Origin: Streptococcus infantis
Lineage (GTDB): Bacteria > Bacillota > Bacilli > Lactobacillales > Streptococcaceae
Reading direction: 5' to 3'
NCBI RefSeq assembly: GCF_000963255.1
Contig: NZ_JYOV01000014.1
Span: 78,220 to 142,219, forward strand
DNA: 64,000 bases
The position numbers were made by a program, and so were the translations under genes. This document shows, in pieces, positions 58,730 to 64,000 of this stretch. The notes beneath the pieces are model-generated. The model saw only the letters and a list, made by a program, of their open reading frames with translations. It had not been told where the DNA came from and did no database searches. Within the stretch, counting starts at the first letter, position 1; each line of letters begins with the position of its first letter.

Positions 58730-61072
58730 TTATTTTTTACGTTTAGCAACCAAACTCAATCCAACTAAACCAAGCGCTACTCCTAAAACGATTAAAACTG
58801 TAGTTTTCTGTTCACCTGTTTTCGGTAACTCATTAGCCTTTTTCTTTTCAGGCGTTGATGATGTTACTGGTGCTGGAGGTGTAACTGAGCCTGGAGGTGT
58901 TACTGGACCTGGAGGTGTTACTGGACCTGGAGGTGTGACCGGACCTGGAGGTGTTACTGAGCCTGGAGGTGTTACTGAGCCTGGAGGTGTTACTGAGCCT
59001 GGAGGTGTGACCGGACCTGGAGGTGTTACTGGACCTGGAGGTGTGACCGGACCTGGAGGTGTTACTGGACCTGGAGGCGTTACTGAGCCTGGAGGCGTTA
59101 CTGAGCCTGGAGGCGTTATTGGACCCGGAGGTACTGGTGGTTGATAGGTATTAACCAAAACTAGGTTCGTTTCATTATCTCGAACTATTTTTGATACATA
59201 TCCCTCAGGAACATTGACTTCACTAATTGTATAGCTAATCATTTTCCCTGCTAAATATTTCGGAAGATTTGTAAAAGTATGAGTCCAATTATTATCTTCG
59301 TTCAAAATAACTTCTTGCCCTACTTTACTTCCATCAGCATAGAGTTGTACCTTAATGCTATTTGGGCGTTTTCCTGCTTCATTATCAGCATCCTCCCAAA
59401 TCTTGCTGACTTTTAATTCTGTCACTTCAGGAGTATCAGGAATATTAGGGACATGTGTATTAGTGATGATGTAGTTTGTCTGATCTATTTCTGTCGTATA
59501 CCCCTCAACTTTGTCTTCTGCTACAGTATAAACAATTGCATTTCCTTCAGCATCATTTTCAGGTAGCTGATCAAATGTAAAGTTCCAATTATCTTCTGAT
59601 TTAACAGATTTACTTGCTACTTCTTTACCGTTAGCTAAAAGACGAACAGTTATAGCATCTGGACGAATGCCAGCTTTGTTATCTGTATCATTCCAAATTT
59701 TCTTACCTTTTATACTTGTAGTTCCTCGATAAGTATTGATAAATGTAGTTTCCTCTTCACCGTAAGACACTGTTCCCATTTTGATACCATCATCATCCGT
59801 TACTGTTACAGTAACCTTTAGTTCATGACTATCATAATCGTAATTATTAGTGCTTTCAGGAATAACTTCACGAATGATATAGTTGTAAACTCCTTCTTTT
59901 TTATACTTAATAGCATTGAAGGTTACACTTCCATCTTCAGCATTTTTTACAATTTGAAGAGGTTCACTAGGGTTTGCAGCATCATAAAGTGCAAAGTTAA
60001 ACTGATCTTTTTCTAGTGTTTTCCCTTTTAAAGTTTTGTGGGCCTTTAAAATAACTGATTCTGATTTTTCTGCGTTACCAAAACCTGATCCTGACTCTAG
60101 ACGGACTTCACGTACCATACTACGTGTTTTAAAATTTGTTGCAGACCATGCTAAATTATTCGATACTAATGAACCTGCAGGAACTCCATCTGGTAATTTA
60201 GTAGAGTATTCAATATACATTGCCCAATGATAGTTATCTCCAAATGGAATCGTAAAGCCTGTGATTCCTCCTTGAGCATTTTTAGTGAATACTGCCTTGT
60301 TTGAAAAGTTATCTGATGGCTCTAACGTGAGAATATGAGCTTCGTTACGAATTTTTGTTGGTTGTGTTTCATAACGAACTGCACGAAAACTCTCAGGAAT
60401 TAAGGTTTGTCCATCCCCAAAAGTATCCGTAATTGTCATCCCACGAATCATATCTTGATTCGCATTCAGGAGAATACGCCACTTAATAATACTTGGATCT
60501 GTATCATCTTGATAACCGTATTTCATCTCATAGTCGCCTGCTTCACCACTGTCTTGTTTGTACTTGAAACTATAAGTCTTATGACCAATGGTAACAGAAA
60601 CTGGTTGACTCTCCTTAATGACTTCTCGATTAATAGTTAAATTAAACTGTAAAGAAAGCTCTTTATTCTCAGGCCTCTTAGCAAAATAATCTGTGAAAGT
60701 TACCGTAACTTTTCCTGTACTAGGATCTGTTTGAGCAATCCCAACCTTCGTGCCCTTACTATTTGTAACGTCAAATGTCAAATTTGTAATCAATCTAAGC
60801 TATCTAGGAATATCTAAAATCAATTGATCATTCTCAGAGATACTCTGACTATCTGGAAAAATTAATTGATAAGTTGCGATTAAACGTTCCCCAGCAATAA
60901 CTTCCACATCATCACTCAATTCAAGGCCAGATCGCTCATGAATAATCTTAGTATCAAGATTATAACCCGTCACCGAATCCGCTTGAACTGTTTTTGCTAA
61001 TTTAACTATTGATAAGCCTATTAGCAAAAACATTAAAAAAAATGTTAAACATCTAGACAATTTATGCTTCAT
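58730..61072 (-). pseudogene. LPXTG-anchored adhesin (MSCRAMM/Cna_B type) interrupted by an in-frame amber codon
   Basis: Starts at 61072 with a perfect AAAGGAGG site and a signal peptide (SRCLTFFLMFLLIGLSIVKL). After codon 90 a TAG at 60802-60800 ends translation, yet the same frame continues without any shift for 690 codons. Resuming sequence has a fibrinogen/collagen-binding-type adhesin region, two or three Cna_B (SpaA-like) domains with YTVAED and VNTY-type ends, 15 PPG(P/S)VT repeats and an LPKTGE sorting signal with membrane segment and KRKK tail. Without the stop the product would be ~780 residues. Possible restart at TTG 60793 would lack a signal peptide. Either a recent nonsense mutation or a sequence error. 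Confidence 0.82.
58862..59131. repeat. 18-bp tandem repeats encoding PPG(P/S)VT, 15 units
   Basis: Fifteen contiguous 18-bp units forming the cell-wall-spanning stalk of the adhesin; units differ mainly in CCA/TCA (Pro/Ser) at one codon. Prone to slippage. Confidence 0.9.
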
Positions 61073-61116
61073 AATAACCTCCTTTACGATTAGAAAACAT
61101 TTGATTATCTAACCAA

Positions 61117-61125
61117 ATTATACCA
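61117..61125 (-). promoter_or_regulatory. Extended -10 promoter of the broken adhesin gene
   Basis: Minus strand TGGTATAAT, about 45 bp before the ATG. Confidence 0.55.
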
Positions 61126-61225
61126 TACTTATTTAAAAAATGTACATTTACCGACCATTTGTTTAATTAATTTTAAAGTTTTATATTTATTCAAAGTTTT
61201 CCGTTTCTTAAATAAATTATAAAAA

Positions 61226-61251
61226 CAAAAAGAGAGGAATTAACCTCTCTT
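61226..61251 (-). terminator. Terminator after the large LPXTG gene
   Basis: AAGAGAGG / CCTCTCTT stem, then TTTTTG on the minus strand. Confidence 0.75.
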
Positions 61252-61357
61252 CTTGCGATTACATACACTTATTTAATAAATGTATAACCAACTTTAGAAT
61301 ATCTTTTGTTTAGATATTCAAAGACAAATCTTGAATCATTCTAGAAAACTAGAAATA

Positions 61358-64000
61358 TTAAGCTTCATCTTCTTTTTTTCGTTTCGCAACCAAACCTAGA
61401 CCTACAAGACCAAGTGCAGCACCAAGTGCAGCAATTCCAGATTTAGATTGTTCACCAGTGTTTGGCAACTCAGGACCTTTAGGTTTTTCTGGTGTTGGTG
61501 GTGTTACTGGTGTTGGTGGTGTTACTGGTGTTGGCGGTGTTGGTGGTGTTGGCGGTGTTGGCGGTGTTACTGGTGTTGGTGGTGTTGGTGGTGTTGGCGG
61601 TGTTGGTGGTGTTGGCGGTGTTACCTTGTTGTTAAACTCAGTATCTTCAGGCATTTGTGAAGTAAGAGTCAACACTTTACCATCCTTAGTTACAGTAACT
61701 CCAACAGTCGCTACCATCTTATCGTACTCAACTCCAGCCTCTGTACCTTTCACTTCTTCTACATGATAGATATAAGTACCTTCTTGACCACGTTTGAATT
61801 CAAGAGCTGAGAACTTGATCTTACCTTCAGCATCATTGCTTACGGTTTCAATCACGTTACCATCTTTGTCTTTCAATACGAAGCTGAATTCACCAGCCTT
61901 CAACGCACGACCTTCCAATTTCTTCGTGAAGTTGAATTCAACTTTCACTGGAATATTAACAACACGTTTTTCAGTTGGTTTTTCTGGTTTTTCAACTGAT
62001 TTCTTAGTTGGATCATATTGGTGAACAATTTGAGAAGCTGTATTTTCAATATCTACACCTTCTTTAGCAGTTCCCTTGATACGTGCTGGAATATCAAACT
62101 TGTAGTAACGTCCAAATGCTAATTTAGCAGTGTCGATTATTTGAGTATTTTCTGCATCTCCAAGTGACTTAGTCAAGTCAGCCTTAGATGTAGCAGTAAT
62201 GACACCATCCACAATTGAGATATCAAACTTAGCTGTTACATCTTCACCAGTTACTGAATCATAAGCCTTAATTTCAGCTACATTAACATCCAAGTTTTCG
62301 CTATCATATTTATCAGTAATACCAACAGATTGAATATTGTGTGCTTCAGTGAATTTAGTTGTATCTAACCATACTTGGTAAACAACCTTATCACCCTTAT
62401 GGAGTGTTTGAGTATTGATATTTTGCTTTTCATTATTATCAACTTTGTCCACGTATGGATCTTTGTTGGTATCAGCTACTTTATCAGTCAACTCTTTATC
62501 ATCATCAAGGAGTTTATTTCCAGTGATATCAAATTTCTCTTCATTAAGAATATATTTCTCTGGATTGAACTCAGGAGTTTCTGGTGGAGTCACCTTGTTG
62601 TTGAACTCTTTGTCTGCTGGATCAGTTACGTTAGTGATGAGAGCTTTCGCTGTTCCGTCATGTTTAACTTCTACAGTTACTACTGCTTTCATCTCATCAT
62701 AAGTAACAGTTCCATCAGTACCTTTCACTTCTTCTACAGTGTAGTTGTGAACGCCTGCTTGTTCTTTCTTGAATTCAAGAGCTGAGAACTTAACGTTTCC
62801 ATCTGCATCGTTACTTACAGTTTCAACAACTTTACCTGTTGAATCTTTAAGAACGAAGCTGAATTCGTTAGCTTTCAATTCACGGCCTTCAAGTTTCTTA
62901 GTGAAGTTGAAGGATACTTCAACTGGTACGCTGTTCACACGTTTTTCAGTTGGTTTGCTTGGTTTTTCAACAGTCTTGCTTACTGGGTTGTAGTAGTTTA
63001 CAATTTGAGCCGCAGTATTTTCGATGTCTACTCCACCTGCAACGTCAGCTTTAACTGTTGCTGGGATCTCAAACTTGTAGTAACGTCCGAATTCGAATTT
63101 AGTGGTGTCAATGATTTGAGTGTTTTCTGCGTCTCCAAGTGACTTAGTGAAGCCAGCTTTAAGAGTTGCAGTCATCACACCATTTTCAACCTTGATGTCG
63201 AACTTGTCTGTTACATCTGCTCCACTTACTGAATCGTAAGCCTTGATAGCTGAAGCATCTACATCGACTTTTGTTTCATCGAAGTCATCAGTGACTCCTA
63301 CAGATTGAACGTTGTCTTTGTTAGTTGCGTCAAATTTAGTTGTATCAAGCCATACTTGGTAGTAAAGTTTTTGACCACGTTTAACAGTCTTAGTATTCAA
63401 GTTTTCTGCTTCGTTGTTGTCTGTTCCATCTACATATGGATTTGTATTTGTTTCACCATATTTATCAGTCAACTCAGAATCATCATCAAGAAGCTTGTTG
63501 TCTGTGATTGAGTATTTCTCTTCAGAAACAACGTATTTCTCTGGTTGGAACTTAGGTTCTTCTGGAGGAGTGACACGGTTGTTAAATTCTTTATTCGCAA
63601 TGTCGCCTACAGTCGCGATAAGAACTTTAGCTGTTCCATCGTGTTTCACTGTAACTGTTACATTCGCTTTCATGGTGTCGTATGTAACGGTTGCGTCTGT
63701 TCCTTTAACTTCTTCTACTGTGTAGTTGTGTACGCCTTCTTGACCTTTCTTGAATTCAAGAGCTTTGAACTTAACGTTACCAGCCGCATCGTTGCTTACA
63801 GTTTCAAGAGTCTTACCTTCTGAATCTTTAAGAACGAAGCTGAATTCGTTAGCTTTAAGCTCACGACCTTCCAAGCGTTTAGTGAAGTTGAATTCCACTT
63901 CAACTGGAACGTTGTTTACACGTTTTTCAGTTGGTTTTTCAGGTTTTTCAACTTTCTTAGTAGTTGGGTTGTAGTAGTTGACTACTTGAGCCGCAGTATT
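61358..64000 (-). CDS. Large LPXTG surface protein with antigen I/II-like and pilin-type isopeptide domains (3' part)
   Basis: Open to the right edge, so the N-terminus is missing; 880 residues are visible. Two module types alternate: a ~210-residue module (LLDDDSELTDKY ... QVWLDTTKF ... FGRYYKF) like the C-terminal isopeptide domains of antigen I/II adhesins, and a ~110-residue module (FNFTKKLEGRELKANEFSFV ... EFNN) like the Spy0128/FctA pilin linkage domain. Three copies of the second and two complete copies of the first are seen. Then Pro/Thr stalk (PPTPPTPPTPV), LPNTG sorting signal, membrane segment and KRKKEDEA tail. Sortase-anchored adhesin; ligand unknown. Confidence 0.88.
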   Translation of the reverse strand, partial: NTAAQVVNYYNPTTKKVEKPEKPTEKRVNNVPVEVEFNFTKRLEGRELKANEFSFVLKDSEGKTLETVSNDAAGNVKFKALEFKKGQEGVHNYTVEEVKGTDATVTYDTMKANVTVTVKHDGTAKVLIATVGDIANKEFNNRVTPPEEPKFQPEKYVVSEEKYSITDNKLLDDDSELTDKYGETNTNPYVDGTDNNEAENLNTKTVKRGQKLYYQVWLDTTKFDATNKDNVQSVGVTDDFDETKVDVDASAIKAYDSVSGADVTDKFDIKVENGVMTATLKAGFTKSLGDAENTQIIDTTKFEFGRYYKFEIPATVKADVAGGVDIENTAAQIVNYYNPVSKTVEKPSKPTEKRVNSVPVEVSFNFTKKLEGRELKANEFSFVLKDSTGKVVETVSNDADGNVKFSALEFKKEQAGVHNYTVEEVKGTDGTVTYDEMKAVVTVEVKHDGTAKALITNVTDPADKEFNNKVTPPETPEFNPEKYILNEEKFDITGNKLLDDDKELTDKVADTNKDPYVDKVDNNEKQNINTQTLHKGDKVVYQVWLDTTKFTEAHNIQSVGITDKYDSENLDVNVAEIKAYDSVTGEDVTAKFDISIVDGVITATSKADLTKSLGDAENTQIIDTAKLAFGRYYKFDIPARIKGTAKEGVDIENTASQIVHQYDPTKKSVEKPEKPTEKRVVNIPVKVEFNFTKKLEGRALKAGEFSFVLKDKDGNVIETVSNDAEGKIKFSALEFKRGQEGTYIYHVEEVKGTEAGVEYDKMVATVGVTVTKDGKVLTLTSQMPEDTEFNNKVTPPTPPTPPTPPTPPTPVTPPTPPTPPTPPTPVTPPTPVTPPTPEKPKGPELPNTGEQSKSGIAALGAALGLVGLGLVAKRKKEDEA
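61489..61620. repeat. Short repeats encoding the PPTPPTPV stalk
   Basis: 9- to 15-bp tandem units (minus strand CCACCAACA-like) between the last domain and the LPNTG signal. Confidence 0.8.
61886..63896. repeat. Long tandem repeats of about 980 bp within the surface gene
   Basis: The same block recurs at 61886, 62861 and 63842, spaced 975 and 981 bp. The outer copies differ by scattered substitutions, the right-hand ones being more alike. Confidence 0.85.

Noticed and set aside
58935..59144. Antisense frame of GPGGVT/EPGGVT repeats
   Set aside because: A shadow of the 18-bp stalk repeats; no ribosome site or promoter.
30793..60793. Treating TTG at 60793 as the true start of the adhesin
   Set aside because: It lacks a ribosome site and signal peptide; the upstream 90 codons have both and are in the same frame, so a broken gene explains the data better.
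61458..61766. Antisense Gly/Val-rich frames opposite the PPT stalk
   Set aside because: Produced by the complementary strand of the proline-rich repeats; no start signals.

Overview
The window reads as a chromosome segment of a mitis-group Streptococcus (S. mitis / S. oralis-like, close to S. pneumoniae). Evidence: AT-rich Firmicute codon use, strong AGGAGG-type ribosome sites, many extended -10 promoters (TGGTATAAT), two elements with the ends of the pneumococcal RUP repeat, a choline-binding phosphorylcholine esterase (Pce/CbpE), and gene blocks that match pneumococcal operons one by one (glnPQ-zwf, ftsY-cof-cof/smc-rnc, cpsY-lspA-rluD, potABCD-murB, pst-phoU, hprK-lgt, rpsU-nagB). As I remember the pneumococcal map, the blocks are joined in a different order here, so this is more likely a commensal relative than S. 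pneumoniae itself. Both window edges cut genes.

Layout. 0-3.9 kb: end of a glutamine-type ABC transporter, a RUP-like repeat and zwf. 3.9-13.7 kb: leftward ftsY, two Cof phosphatases, an accessory trio (Nudix, HD hydrolase, TRIC-type membrane protein), then smc and rnc. 13.9-16.0 kb: rightward ylxM, a small gene and ffh, so both SRP GTPases are in the window. 16-25.9 kb: rluD-lspA-cpsY, sodA, holA, pyrDA, gdhA, and alaS with a LOR-family gene behind a T-box leader. 26.2-31.4 kb: potABCD and murB, separated by a structured leader that I cannot name. 31.6-37.4 kb: accessory block (AraC regulator, MFS carrier, LacI regulator with HAD phosphatase, YhfC-like membrane protease, acetolactate decarboxylase). 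37.5-40 kb: second RUP-like repeat, a MocR regulator and an amino-acid-binding lipoprotein. 40.1-45.1 kb: pstSCAB1B2-phoU. 45.2-54 kb: housekeeping genes (rRNA methyltransferase, inositol phosphatase family, Spx family, HAD, thioesterase, hemW, YtxH, DUF948, lgt, hprK). 54.2-64 kb: cell-surface region with pce, rpsU, nagB, an LPXTG adhesin broken by an in-frame amber codon, and a large LPXTG protein with about 980-bp repeats that runs off the right edge.

Functional links. Phosphate uptake, polyamine uptake and amino-acid uptake each form complete transport units. Protein targeting and lipoprotein maturation are represented by ffh, ftsY, lspA and lgt. Carbon and nitrogen control appears through HprK, a NagR-type site at nagB, GdhA and the T-box at alaS. 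The points most worth following up are the unnamed pot leader, two predicted leaderless genes (ylxM, hemW), a PstB subunit lacking its switch histidine, the tandemly expanded RUP-like elements, and the broken or repeat-rich surface genes. No rRNA, tRNA, intact insertion sequence or CRISPR array was seen.
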